Of a stretch of DNA of 64,000 nucleotides, positions 36,480 through 45,358 are shown piece by piece. Position numbers and translations under genes: made by a program. The DNA lies in NCBI RefSeq assembly GCF_028829235.1, contig NZ_JAIWJY010000007.1, positions 62,001 to 126,000 on the forward strand. Direction: 5' to 3'. Position 1 is the stretch's first letter; every line of letters starts with the position of its first letter. The DNA comes from Tenacibaculum larymnensis (GTDB taxonomy: Bacteria > Bacteroidota > Bacteroidia > Flavobacteriales > Flavobacteriaceae). The notes under the pieces are model-generated. The model had not been told where the DNA came from, did no database searches, and worked only from the letters and a program-made list of their open reading frames with translations.

Positions 36480-36824
36480 ATGAAGATAGAAAACACTAAA
36501 GCACAAATGCGTAAGGGAGTTTTAGAATATTGCATCTTATCAATTTTACAAAAAGGAGATGCCTATACTTCTGAAATACTCTCTAACCTAAAAAGTGCAG
36601 AAATGATTGTGGTTGAAGGAACCATTTATCCGTTACTTACCCGCTTAAAAAATGCAGGATTATTAAGTTACAGATGGGAAGAATCAACCTCTGGACCTCC
36701 AAGAAAATATTACGTACTCACAGAAAATGGCGGAATGTTTTTAAAAGAATTAGACAAAACATGGCATAATTTAGTAAACGCAGTAAACCAAGTAACAAGT
36801 ACAAAATCAACTAAAGATGAATAA
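36480..36824 (+). CDS. PadR family transcriptional regulator
   Basis: A 114-residue winged-helix repressor: QMRKGVLEYCILSILQKGDAYTSEILSNL, VVEGTIYPLLTRLKNAGLLSYRWEES, SGPPRKYYVLTENGG. It is a short PadR with only the DNA-binding domain and one dimer helix. It overlaps the PspC gene by eight bases, so it probably regulates its own operon. Confidence 0.95.
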   Translation: MKIENTKAQMRKGVLEYCILSILQKGDAYTSEILSNLKSAEMIVVEGTIYPLLTRLKNAGLLSYRWEESTSGPPRKYYVLTENGGMFLKELDKTWHNLVNAVNQVTSTKSTKDE

Positions 36825-38790
36825 GACAATAAATATAAACCTGGGCGGATTTTTCTTCCATATAGATGAAACTGCCTATCAGAAATTAAAACGATACTTA
36901 GACGCCATCGCTCGTTCGTTAAGTGATGACCCGCAAGGTAAAAATGAAATCATAGCAGATATTGAAGCTCGTATTAGCGAATTGTTATCTGAAAGAATTA
37001 CCGATGCTCGCCAAGTAGTAAATGAAAGTGATATTGAAGAAATTATTGCTATCATGGGGCAACCAGAAGATTATGCAGAAGCTGAAGAAGCTTATAACGA
37101 AAATACTTCTTACAACTATAAAAGAAACACCTCTAACAAAAAAATGTTTAGAGATGGTGACGATAAGTTTTTAGGAGGAGTTTGTTCTGGGCTTGGGCAT
37201 TATTTTAATATAGATGTTGTTTGGATTCGTTTAGCCTTTCTAATTTTAACACTAGCTGGATTTGGTTTTGGAATTATAGGATACATCATTTTATGGGTTA
37301 TTCTACCAGAAGCTAAAACCACTTCTGAAAAGTTGCAAATGGAGGGTGAAGCTGTAAATATTGATAACATTGAAAAAAAAATTCGTAATGAGTTTGAAAA
37401 CCTTTCATCAAAGGTAAAGGAAGGCGCCCATGATTTATCGGATAAAATCTCAAATGCTGATTATCAAAAACTACGCAACCAAACTAAATCTGGTTTTCAG
37501 GATTTCATAGACACTATGGGTAAAATTTTACTAGCAATATTCAAAGTGTTTGGTAAGTTCATGGGCGTTTTATTAATATTTATCGCTGGTATTACAATCA
37601 TTTCATTACTACTAACTTTATTTTCAGTAGGTAGCTTAGAAATCCTAAATTTTGATGGAGACATGATTCATTATCCTCCTTTCTTTTACGATTCAGCTAT
37701 GCCTAAATGGTTGTTAATGACATTTGTATTTTTCTTGATAGGAATTCCTTTTGTTGTCCTATTTATTTTAGGATTACGAATTTTATCTCCTAATGTTAAA
37801 AGACTTGGTATTGCTACAGTTTTAACATTGTTTGGACTTTGGTTAATCTCTTTATTAGCAATCGGTTTCTCTGGTATTGAATATTTTACTACACATGCTT
37901 ACGATGGTGCACATGTTTCAAAACATAGTATTACATACAACCAAGAAGAACCTTTAAAAATACGAGTAGTAAACGATGATAATATTTACTATCAACACAA
38001 TTTACGCAATAGAGATAATTCAATATCTGTTCATGTAAATGATAAAGAAATGAAGTACTCTAATGATATAAATATTGATGTTCGTAAGAGTGAAACTGGT
38101 AATGCTTATATAGAAATCAAGAAAACTTCGGAAGGAAGAAAACGTCATAATGCCAATAGTAATGCAGAAGCTATTCTGTATAACTTTAAAACAGCAAACA
38201 ACACAATTGTTTTTGACGCCTTTTTTATTAGTGAATACAAAAACATGTGGAAAGATGAAGAAATTGACGCTGTTTTATACATCCCAGAAGGAACAACTAT
38301 ATATTTTGAAGGTTCGTCTCGTAACTTTTTAGATGATGTAAAAAATGTTCAAAACGTATACGATCGTGATATGGCCAATCATCATTTCAAAATGACATCT
38401 AAAGGTTTTGATTGTTTAGATTGTGATGAAGAAGACATTAATAATGAAGATTCTGATGATTGGGATTCTGATAATGATGATGAAGTAAGTTTCTTATTTG
38501 ATAGTACAATCAATAATGTAAAAGCTGAATTTATCATTTCAAAAAACACTACTGAAGATGAACTTAACAAATTAATTGACTGGTTTAAAGATCGTAAAAA
38601 CATAGATATTGATATTGTTAGCTCTAAATTTAATAATGATAAAACAATTGATAATCTAGTTTTAGAAATTGATTGTAATGATGGTTATGTAGGTAACATT
38701 AGAATTTCAAACGGTACATTAGATGATATATCTAAAGGTTTCCGTAGATTGTATAATGAAGAAGGAGCTTTAAGCTTTAAAACTTGGTAA
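36817..38790 (+). CDS. PspC-domain membrane protein with putative auto-transporter-like C-terminal region
   Basis: A 657-residue membrane protein. Residues 1-85 form a soluble helical domain (IIADIEARISELL, IIAIMGQPEDY). The PspC domain follows (FRDGDDKFLGGVCSGLGHYFNIDVVWIRLAF...WVILPE, about 108-170). Then come a helical linker, three to four membrane helices (about 230-355), and a periplasmic beta-rich and acidic C-terminal half (about 360-657) with Asp-rich segments near 535-560. PspC is a membrane-stress sensor in proteobacteria; here it is probably one for the envelope. Confidence 0.9.
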   Translation: MNKTININLGGFFFHIDETAYQKLKRYLDAIARSLSDDPQGKNEIIADIEARISELLSERITDARQVVNESDIEEIIAIMGQPEDYAEAEEAYNENTSYNYKRNTSNKKMFRDGDDKFLGGVCSGLGHYFNIDVVWIRLAFLILTLAGFGFGIIGYIILWVILPEAKTTSEKLQMEGEAVNIDNIEKKIRNEFENLSSKVKEGAHDLSDKISNADYQKLRNQTKSGFQDFIDTMGKILLAIFKVFGKFMGVLLIFIAGITIISLLLTLFSVGSLEILNFDGDMIHYPPFFYDSAMPKWLLMTFVFFLIGIPFVVLFILGLRILSPNVKRLGIATVLTLFGLWLISLLAIGFSGIEYFTTHAYDGAHVSKHSITYNQEEPLKIRVVNDDNIYYQHNLRNRDNSISVHVNDKEMKYSNDINIDVRKSETGNAYIEIKKTSEGRKRHNANSNAEAILYNFKTANNTIVFDAFFISEYKNMWKDEEIDAVLYIPEGTTIYFEGSSRNFLDDVKNVQNVYDRDMANHHFKMTSKGFDCLDCDEEDINNEDSDDWDSDNDDEVSFLFDSTINNVKAEFIISKNTTEDELNKLIDWFKDRKNIDIDIVSSKFNNDKTIDNLVLEIDCNDGYVGNIRISNGTLDDISKGFRRLYNEEGALSFKTW

Positions 38791-38809
38791 ACGCATAAAC
38801 TGAAAAACT

Positions 38810-39307
38810 ATGAACGATTTATTTGACTTCTTCTTTAAGGGTAACTTTTTTATGAAAATAGTTACCCTGCTATACACACTCTTACTATCATGGGTAATGA
38901 ATGGACAAGTACAAGAAATTCCTAACTACAAACCTGTTGATATTAATCTACACAATCAAATTGTAAAAATGGATAGTATATTCTTTAACGCTTACAATAC
39001 TTGTGACATGAAAACACAAGCAGATATTTTAAGTGATGATATTGAGTTCTTTCATGACAAGGGAGGTTTATCTACTTCAAAAAGTGAAATTATAGCGGCT
39101 ACTGAAAGAAATATTTGTGGTAAGGTTACTCGCACTTTAATAAAAGGAAGCATCGAAGTTTATCCTATAAATAATTATGGAGCTGTAGAAATAGGTTATC
39201 ATAAATTTTTTAATAATAGAGAACCTAATGCTAAATCTACCCCTAGTAAGTTTATCGCAATTTGCGAAAAAAGAAAATACAAAATGGTTAATGACAAAAG
39301 TAATTAG
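38810..39307 (+). CDS. DUF4440/NTF2-like protein with a C-terminal frameshift
   Basis: A 165-residue reading frame. Translation may start at 38810 or at the ATG at 38852, which opens a good signal peptide (MKIVTLLYTLLLSWVMNGQ). The body is an NTF2-like (DUF4440) fold: MDSIFFNAYNTCDMKTQADILSDDIEFFHDKGG and GAVEIGYHKFF. The last part is abnormal: after SKFIAI the frame reads CEKRKYKMVNDKSN and stops. If the single C at 39265 is dropped, the frame continues as IWKKENTKWLMTKVISLH and stops at 39317, a usual DUF4440 ending. So there is probably a one-base insertion, real or a sequencing error. The final beta-strand is lost, so the product may be unstable. It follows the PspC gene by 19 bases. Confidence 0.8.
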   Translation: MNDLFDFFFKGNFFMKIVTLLYTLLLSWVMNGQVQEIPNYKPVDINLHNQIVKMDSIFFNAYNTCDMKTQADILSDDIEFFHDKGGLSTSKSEIIAATERNICGKVTRTLIKGSIEVYPINNYGAVEIGYHKFFNNREPNAKSTPSKFIAICEKRKYKMVNDKSN

Positions 39308-39398
39308 CCTACATTAATTTCTCGAGACTAAACAACAGGGACAAAATATACTTTTAAATTTTTATCATTATAAACCTTTAGTTAAAGCTAAGAAGAAA

Positions 39399-40745
39399 AT
39401 GAACAAACTGATATTAATAACAGCATTTATCATACTACTCTTTTCTTGTACAAAGACCAAGAAATCTACTCTGCCTGTCAAAGAAAATTCAGAAAAATAT
39501 CAAGTCAAAATTGATAGTCTTTTGAATACTCATTTAGAAGCTAATAATTTTATGGGGAGTATAGAATTATCTCACAAGGGAAAGACTGTATATAAAAATA
39601 CTGTAGGTTTTAGTGATATTAAAACCTCTAAAAAAGTAGATTCAGTAACAAAGTACCGTATAGGATCAGCTTCTAAGATATTTACAGCAACCTTAATTTT
39701 TAAAGCCCTTGAAGAAAACAAGCTAACGCTTGATAAAACTATAGAAATATTTTTTCCGAAGCTTAAAAACGCAAACAAAATTACTATTGCTCATTTACTT
39801 CAACATAGAAGTGGTATTCATAACTTTACAAAAGATAATTTTTTGGAGTACCATACTCAATATAAATCTATTTCTGAAATGTTATCTATGATTTCGAATT
39901 ACAAAAGTGATTTCGAACCAAATGATAAAGGTGACTATAGCAATTCTAATTATTTTTTACTATCACTAATTCTAGAAAAAACATATAAATCCACATACAA
40001 AGACCTTATTCATAATAAAATCTGCAAACCCCTTAATCTTTATGATACTTATGTAGGTACTAAAATAAATATTAATAATAATGAAGCTTACTCGTATATC
40101 TACGATAAAGAATGGAGTAAGTTTCCTGAAACTAATATGTCTATTCTCAAAGGTAGTGGTTCAATAGTTTCAACTTCAAAAGATATTAATAATTTTATAG
40201 AAGCTTTATTTACAGGTAAGTTAATTTCAACAAAAAGCTTATCATTAATGAAAACTATAAAAGATCATTACGGAATGGGACTCTTCCGATACAAAATTCA
40301 TGATAGACAAGGATATGGACATCGAGGGCATGTTGATGGTTTTAGGTCTACTTCAATTTACTTCCCTGAAGAAAAACTTTCATTCACCTTGCTTTCAAAT
40401 GCTTCTAAAGTTGATGTAAATAATATATATTCAGAAATTCTCAATCTATATTTTAATGATGTAATTGTTGATATATCAGAAACTGAAATTGAAAAATTTG
40501 TAGGTAAGTATATTTCATTAAAAGATAAAACACATGAATCTACCTTTATAAAAGACAAAAAAACTTTAATCCACTTAATAAAAGACGAGTTTAAAGAGCC
40601 TTTAGTTTATAAAGGAAATAACCGATTTATTATGAATCAAGTTTATGCTGAATCAATATCATTTACTTTTTCTCCAGATGGCAAACAGTTAACTTTTAAG
40701 CAAGGGGATTACAAAGATATATTAGTAAAAAAAACAACTCCGTAA
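39399..40745 (+). CDS. serine beta-lactamase-like lipoprotein
   Basis: A 448-residue predicted lipoprotein (lipobox LFSC, Cys17). It has the class C beta-lactamase/esterase motifs: SxxK as SASK (90-93), YxN as YSN in GDYSNSNYF, and the third motif in GYGHRGHVDGF. The C-terminal 90 residues form an extra beta-rich domain. This family includes DD-peptidases, esterases and amidases; real beta-lactam resistance is unlikely to be inferable. It stands alone, with a terminator downstream. Confidence 0.88.
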   Translation: MNKLILITAFIILLFSCTKTKKSTLPVKENSEKYQVKIDSLLNTHLEANNFMGSIELSHKGKTVYKNTVGFSDIKTSKKVDSVTKYRIGSASKIFTATLIFKALEENKLTLDKTIEIFFPKLKNANKITIAHLLQHRSGIHNFTKDNFLEYHTQYKSISEMLSMISNYKSDFEPNDKGDYSNSNYFLLSLILEKTYKSTYKDLIHNKICKPLNLYDTYVGTKININNNEAYSYIYDKEWSKFPETNMSILKGSGSIVSTSKDINNFIEALFTGKLISTKSLSLMKTIKDHYGMGLFRYKIHDRQGYGHRGHVDGFRSTSIYFPEEKLSFTLLSNASKVDVNNIYSEILNLYFNDVIVDISETEIEKFVGKYISLKDKTHESTFIKDKKTLIHLIKDEFKEPLVYKGNNRFIMNQVYAESISFTFSPDGKQLTFKQGDYKDILVKKTTP

Positions 40746-40812
40746 AATATTAAAAACATTAGTTCATTGGTTTAGCTAACTCCGATGACACTAATACTTG
40801 GTTTTATTAGTT

Positions 40813-40838
40813 AAGCCAAAGCTGTACAGCTTTGGCTT
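40813..40838 (+). terminator. intrinsic terminator
   Basis: Perfect palindrome AAGCCAAAGCTG / CAGCTTTGGCTT with a TA centre and a T-rich tail, 70 bases after the beta-lactamase-like gene. Confidence 0.8.
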
Positions 40839-40881
40839 TTTCTTTGTATGAAAAAGTCAATAATTAAAATGCTAAAACCCA

Positions 40882-40889
40882 TATCTTTG
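40882..40889 (+). promoter_or_regulatory. -7 element TATCTTTG of the antiporter gene
   Basis: An exact TAnnTTTG match 16 bases before the ATG at 40906. Confidence 0.6.
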
Positions 40890-40905
40890 TTTAAAATTTT
40901 CTTGC

Positions 40906-42366
40906 ATGAATTTAACCATTGAAAATATTTTATTAATAGGATCTCTTTTACTTTTAATAAGTATTATAGTTGGAAAAACATCGTATAAATTTGGCGTTCC
41001 TACTTTACTCCTTTTTTTAAGTATTGGAATGCTTGCAGGATCTGATGGTATTGGTGGTATTATTTTTGACGATCCGAAAGCCGCACAATTTATAGGAATT
41101 GTTTCTTTAAATTTTATTCTATTTTCAGGGGGATTAGACACAAACTGGAAAGCTGTTAAACCTATACTCAAAGAAGGATTAGTGCTCTCTACCTTAGGAG
41201 TATTGCTTACCGCTGTTTCCTTGGGGTTATTTGTTTGGAATATTACCAATTTTACAATTTACGAAAGTTTATTATTAGGAGCTATTGTTTCTTCTACTGA
41301 TGCTGCTGCGGTATTTTCTATTTTACGCTCTAAAAACTTAGCTTTAAGAGAAAACTTACGTCCTACTTTAGAGTTAGAAAGTGGTAGTAACGACCCTATG
41401 GCGTATGTACTAACTATTGCTTTTTTAACATTGGTTACTCATCAAGATCAAAGTGTAACATCTATAATACCCTTATTTTTACAACAAATGGTGTTTGGTG
41501 CTATTGCTGGTTTTTTATTTGGAATGCTTAGTAAAAAGATAATAAACTCTATTAAACTTGACTTTGAAGGTTTGTACCCAGTTTTGGTTATTGCACTCAT
41601 GTTTATTACTTTTTCTTTTACAGATTTTATAGGTGGTAATGGTTTTTTAGCTATATATATTTGTGCTGTTTACCTAGGAAATCAAAACTTAATTCATAAA
41701 AAAACGATCTTAAAAATGTTTGATGGATTAGCTTGGTTAATGGAAATTGTACTGTTTTTAACTTTAGGACTACTTGTTTTTCCTTCTCAAATTGTTCCTT
41801 ACATAGGTATTGGGCTTGTTATTTCACTTTTCTTAATTTTTATTGCTCGCCCAGTAGGAGTTTTTATTAGCTTACTTTTTTTTAAAATGAAATTAAGAAG
41901 GCGTTTTTATATTTCATGGGTTGGTTTACGTGGCGCCGTACCTATAGTTTTTGCCACCTACCCTCTTTTAGCTGGTATAAATAAAGCTAATATTATTTTT
42001 AACATTGTATTTTTTATATCGGTTACTTCTATTTTAATACAAGGCACAACCCTAAGTCTTGTTGCAAAATGGTTAAATGTTGCTTTACCTGAAGAAACAA
42101 AAAAATTGAGTGCTACCGATATGCTGTTAGAAGAAAATCCGAAAGCTTTAATGAAAGAAATCACAATTACACAATCGTGTAAGGCGGTAGATAAAAAAAT
42201 TGTGGATTTAAACTTTCCTAAAAACGCCATCATAGCCATGATAAAAAGAAATGGTAACTACATTACCCCAAACGGTTCAACCATAATAAATACTGCGGAC
42301 ACTTTAATTGTTCTTGCCGATAACCCTGCTGTTTTTAAAGAAATTAACGAAAGCCTTAAAAATTAA
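40906..42366 (+). CDS. K+/H+ antiporter of the NhaP2/CvrA (CPA1) type
   Basis: A 486-residue polytopic transporter with about 12-13 membrane helices, ending in a cytosolic TrkA-C (RCK-C) domain (about 405-486). CPA1 marks are LFLSIGMLAGSDGIGGI, FILFSGGLDTNW, GAIVSSTDAAAVFSILRSKNL (the ion-binding region) and LELESGSNDPMAY (the conserved ESGxNDP). It exports K+ or Na+ in exchange for H+; the RCK-C end supports K+ and nucleotide control. It is monocistronic, with its own promoter. Confidence 0.92.
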   Translation: MNLTIENILLIGSLLLLISIIVGKTSYKFGVPTLLLFLSIGMLAGSDGIGGIIFDDPKAAQFIGIVSLNFILFSGGLDTNWKAVKPILKEGLVLSTLGVLLTAVSLGLFVWNITNFTIYESLLLGAIVSSTDAAAVFSILRSKNLALRENLRPTLELESGSNDPMAYVLTIAFLTLVTHQDQSVTSIIPLFLQQMVFGAIAGFLFGMLSKKIINSIKLDFEGLYPVLVIALMFITFSFTDFIGGNGFLAIYICAVYLGNQNLIHKKTILKMFDGLAWLMEIVLFLTLGLLVFPSQIVPYIGIGLVISLFLIFIARPVGVFISLLFFKMKLRRRFYISWVGLRGAVPIVFATYPLLAGINKANIIFNIVFFISVTSILIQGTTLSLVAKWLNVALPEETKKLSATDMLLEENPKALMKEITITQSCKAVDKKIVDLNFPKNAIIAMIKRNGNYITPNGSTIINTADTLIVLADNPAVFKEINESLKN

Positions 42367-42398
42367 CTAATAATTAGTTTTAATTTTAATTATTAAAG

Positions 42399-42406
42399 TA
42401 ATTTTG
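42399..42406 (+). promoter_or_regulatory. -7 element TAATTTTG directly before the ATG at 42411
   Basis: An exact TAnnTTTG match with only four bases to the start codon. Transcripts would begin at or inside the ATG, so translation would be leaderless. Confidence 0.5.
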
Positions 42407-42410
42407 TAAT

Positions 42411-42782
42411 ATGAAAAAAATGTTGCGATTTTTGAGCGTCCTTTTTATTACAGTGGTATATTTTTCTACCATTGGTTATACGCAAAAAGAGCAATCTTTT
42501 TCTAGTAAGTTTAACGACCCAACCCCTTCGCATAAAGAATACAAACAAAAACTTTCTTCTAAGGGCGTAGAACATACCTCAGAGTCAGAAAATTTCACTA
42601 ACTATTTTAACAACCCTCCTTCAACTAATGTAAAAAATACATTTTATGAAGTTGGTCTTAACTTTAAGTCTATTGAGTTATTTTTCAATAGAAAATATCT
42701 TCAATATATTTCATTATCAAGAAATATATTATCAAATTATAGAAAGTCTGATTTGATATTTCCTTTCCATTATCATTGGTGA
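42411..42782 (+). CDS. small exported hypothetical protein
   Basis: A 123-residue protein with a signal peptide (1-24, ending TIGYTQ). The mature part is Ser/Asn/Phe-rich: SSKFNDPTPSHKEYKQKL, NYFNNPPSTN, and the C-terminal FPFHYHW. I recall proteins with this ending in other Flavobacteriaceae but no function for them. There is a promoter box immediately upstream and no operon partner. Confidence 0.65.
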   Translation: MKKMLRFLSVLFITVVYFSTIGYTQKEQSFSSKFNDPTPSHKEYKQKLSSKGVEHTSESENFTNYFNNPPSTNVKNTFYEVGLNFKSIELFFNRKYLQYISLSRNILSNYRKSDLIFPFHYHW

Positions 42783-42883
42783 GAACTTCATTAAGTTTTA
42801 ACTACAAACTAATCAATCTTACTAAGAAAACATACTCTTTATAAATTAAAGAGTAAAATTTAATGTAATTAATTTAAAAATAA

Positions 42884-43345
42884 ATGGATTTAGGAACCAC
42901 AATCGTTGGTGCTGTACTATTAGTTATATGTATGGCTGCTTTTATATTAGTACGTAAAAGACAATTAACAAAGAAAAATGAAAAACTTCAAATACTAAAT
43001 AATCTTTCTCAAGAATACAATTGCTTTATACAAGAGTATGAATTTTGTAATGATTTTATTTTAGGAATAGATAAATCTAAAAAGTTTCTTTTCTTTTATA
43101 AACAAGCGCAAGAAAACACATACAGTAAAGTTATTGATTTACAAACTATTGAAGAATGTAAGGTTATAAAAAAAACACGAAGTATAAATGATAAAACAAT
43201 TGTATTAATAGAGCTTAAGTTTATTAGTAAAAATGAAAACATTTTTATTACTATTTATAATGAAGAAACAGATCTTCTAATTAGCAATGAACTATTAGTT
43301 GCTAATAAATGGTCTCTCTTAATTAACAGTAATTTAAAAGAATAG
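42884..43345 (+). CDS. single-pass membrane protein of unknown function
   Basis: A 153-residue protein with one N-terminal membrane helix (about 6-24), then a positively charged stretch and a soluble beta-rich domain that ends with NELLVANKWSLLINSNL. The cytosolic part resembles small membrane-anchored proteins of Bacteroidota, but I do not recognise a family. It has its own terminator (43365-43396). It is the first of several uncharacterised surface or membrane genes up to 46309. Confidence 0.65.
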   Translation: MDLGTTIVGAVLLVICMAAFILVRKRQLTKKNEKLQILNNLSQEYNCFIQEYEFCNDFILGIDKSKKFLFFYKQAQENTYSKVIDLQTIEECKVIKKTRSINDKTIVLIELKFISKNENIFITIYNEETDLLISNELLVANKWSLLINSNLKE

Positions 43346-43364
43346 TAAATTACTAACAAACTAT

Positions 43365-43396
43365 CTAAGCCTTAAGTTCTTTAAGGCTTAGGTTTT
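43365..43396 (+). terminator. intrinsic terminator
   Basis: CTAAGCCTTAA / TTAAGGCTTAG with a 5-base loop followed by G and four T, 20 bases after the stop at 43345. Confidence 0.75.
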
Positions 43397-43546
43397 AATT
43401 AAACTCTTTTTATACTTGTCATATATCTTTTTTATGAATATTTTCGACAAATTTTATAGTTATAAATTAACTGCTATACAAATACAAAAAAGGAATAGAA
43501 CAATCTCCCTAAAGTTTATTCGTTCCTTCTATTATCCAAAACTACT

Positions 43547-44854
43547 ATGAAAACAGTTTACATAATAAACTTTAAACACCTACTTCCTGTACTATTTTTA
43601 CTGACTATTAGTTGCTCAACTAAAAATAAAACAGACGAAGAACTACTTGAAAAAGACAAAATTGAATTAAAAGAAAATTTAGACTCTTATAAAATAGCAA
43701 CGTATAAATTTGGTAAAATTTTAATTCGTTCTTCAGCTGAAAAAGATACTATTTCTACAGAATTTCAGTCTTTTAAAAAAGATCTTGATAGGATTTTTAA
43801 TAAAGTTGTAAAATATGATGTTGAAAACCCAGAAAGTTTATCACTCATAGATTACATTCTAATATACCGTGACTATAAAAGAATGGAAGACTTTATTATG
43901 AAAACTGATGAAGATATTTTTCCAACATTAGTAGACTCTTTTAATCTAATTTACGGAGATTCTATCAGTAAAAAAAGAGAGTACTATAAAGGAGAGGAAA
44001 AAGAATATGTTCAAAATATAGAGCATGCTATTTTAAGTGCAGTTGTAATATTAAGTAAAGACTTGGGTAAGGAAGTATCACTTTACGAATGCACAAAAAC
44101 AAATCCTGAATTACTTCCAGATTCTGAAATTAAAACATTGCTACAATACTTTAGAGGATTTTTGTTTTTCGAAAAAGGTCTTTATTATTTATCTGAAGAT
44201 GAAATTTCAAGAAATATTAACTGGTTAAACAACAATAAAGAGGTGGATTTACCCTACACTAGAGCTTTCTTTCAATGGGGAAACCTTGATAATAAAAGTA
44301 CTCATTTAGGGCTTCACTCTTTAAATCATTTATTCAGAGGTTTTGATCGATTAATGATGGAAAGAGAAATTGATGAAAAACGTGCTCTTGAAGATTTTGA
44401 AGCATTTTTAAAAGATGCCAATAAAATTGGATTAAATAATGAAATTACTTGGTCAATAGAAACCTATTTATATTTAAAAAACGAAGAAAACGAAAAAGCA
44501 ATTGCTTCTTTATCCAAACTTAAAACAAGTACCCTGCTCTCTTCAGAAGATAAAAAAAGAATAGATGAATCTATTGAATATGTTAAGAACAGAGAGTCAG
44601 GTAAGGTCTTAAATGGTTTTTATGATAAATTCTTTTTGAGTAAAATCGCTACAAAATACATGTACTCAATTTTATCAAAAGTGGATTGGGAAAAAGTAAT
44701 GAAAGAACAAAATGTACCACATACAAATGAAATATTTAAAACTATTGATAATCTAAAAAGCTTTATTGACAACCTAAAAGAGTATGCCAGTACTGAAGAC
44801 CTAAAGAATAAAGGAAAGAGCCTCTGGAACAAAACAAAAGAATTAGTTAAATAA
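43547..44854 (+). CDS. large helical lipoprotein of unknown function
   Basis: A 435-residue predicted lipoprotein (lipobox TISC, Cys23; the signal peptide is a little long, MKTVYIINFKHLLPVLFLLT). The body is almost wholly alpha-helical, with repeated helix pairs such as EALKDANKIGLNNEITWSIE-like and LSSEDKKRIDESIEYV, suggesting TPR-like or other solenoid packing. I see no catalytic motif. It precedes the PEGA-like and DUF805-like genes with short gaps. Confidence 0.65.
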   Translation: MKTVYIINFKHLLPVLFLLTISCSTKNKTDEELLEKDKIELKENLDSYKIATYKFGKILIRSSAEKDTISTEFQSFKKDLDRIFNKVVKYDVENPESLSLIDYILIYRDYKRMEDFIMKTDEDIFPTLVDSFNLIYGDSISKKREYYKGEEKEYVQNIEHAILSAVVILSKDLGKEVSLYECTKTNPELLPDSEIKTLLQYFRGFLFFEKGLYYLSEDEISRNINWLNNNKEVDLPYTRAFFQWGNLDNKSTHLGLHSLNHLFRGFDRLMMEREIDEKRALEDFEAFLKDANKIGLNNEITWSIETYLYLKNEENEKAIASLSKLKTSTLLSSEDKKRIDESIEYVKNRESGKVLNGFYDKFFLSKIATKYMYSILSKVDWEKVMKEQNVPHTNEIFKTIDNLKSFIDNLKEYASTEDLKNKGKSLWNKTKELVK

Positions 44855-44904
44855 TTATTCTATAAAAAGAAACACACAATACATTAAACAACTTAAAAAT
44901 TAAA

Positions 44905-45306
44905 ATGGGAAAAATTAAAATTGAGAGCACAGTTGGTGCTAAAATCTATGCTAACGAAAAAGAACTAGGTTTAATAAAAAGGGAAGATAGAGAATATGAG
45001 TTAGAAAATGGTGAATATGAAGTTTACGCCAAAGCCTCTTGGTGTAGTAGTCAAAAAATCAACATAAATGTTACTGATGATCAAACCGTAACTTTAACTC
45101 TTAATAGTTTTAAATATGAAGGAATTATAAGAGCTGTTATGATGGTATTTGTTGCTTTATTTATGTTTTCTAAAAGTCTTATTTTTCTAATCCTTGCAGG
45201 AATTATCATTCTATACCCTTTGTATTATATATCATTCGGAAAAGATAATTATTTAGAATTAAATGAGAAGAATGAAAATAATCTAGCCAACACAAACAAC
45301 ATTTAG
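44905..45306 (+). CDS. PEGA-like/carbohydrate-binding-like domain with membrane anchor
   Basis: A 133-residue protein. Residues 1-70 look like a PEGA-type beta-sandwich: KIKIESTVGAKIYANEKELG...YELENGEYEVYAKA, with the GEYEVY strand typical of surface PEGA domains. Two membrane helices follow (about 76-95 and 97-112). It lacks a signal peptide, so the domain may face the cytosol. Its role is unknown. Confidence 0.6.
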   Translation: MGKIKIESTVGAKIYANEKELGLIKREDREYELENGEYEVYAKASWCSSQKININVTDDQTVTLTLNSFKYEGIIRAVMMVFVALFMFSKSLIFLILAGIIILYPLYYISFGKDNYLELNEKNENNLANTNNI

Positions 45307-45358
45307 TTTTTACTTTAACAAACCACAGCCTGTTTAGTCAAACCCCAATAAAACAGTT

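Noticed and set aside
42834..42855. ACTCTTT...AAAGAGT hairpin as a terminator of the 42411 gene
   Set aside because: On the plus strand it is followed by A, not T, so there is no intrinsic terminator signature.
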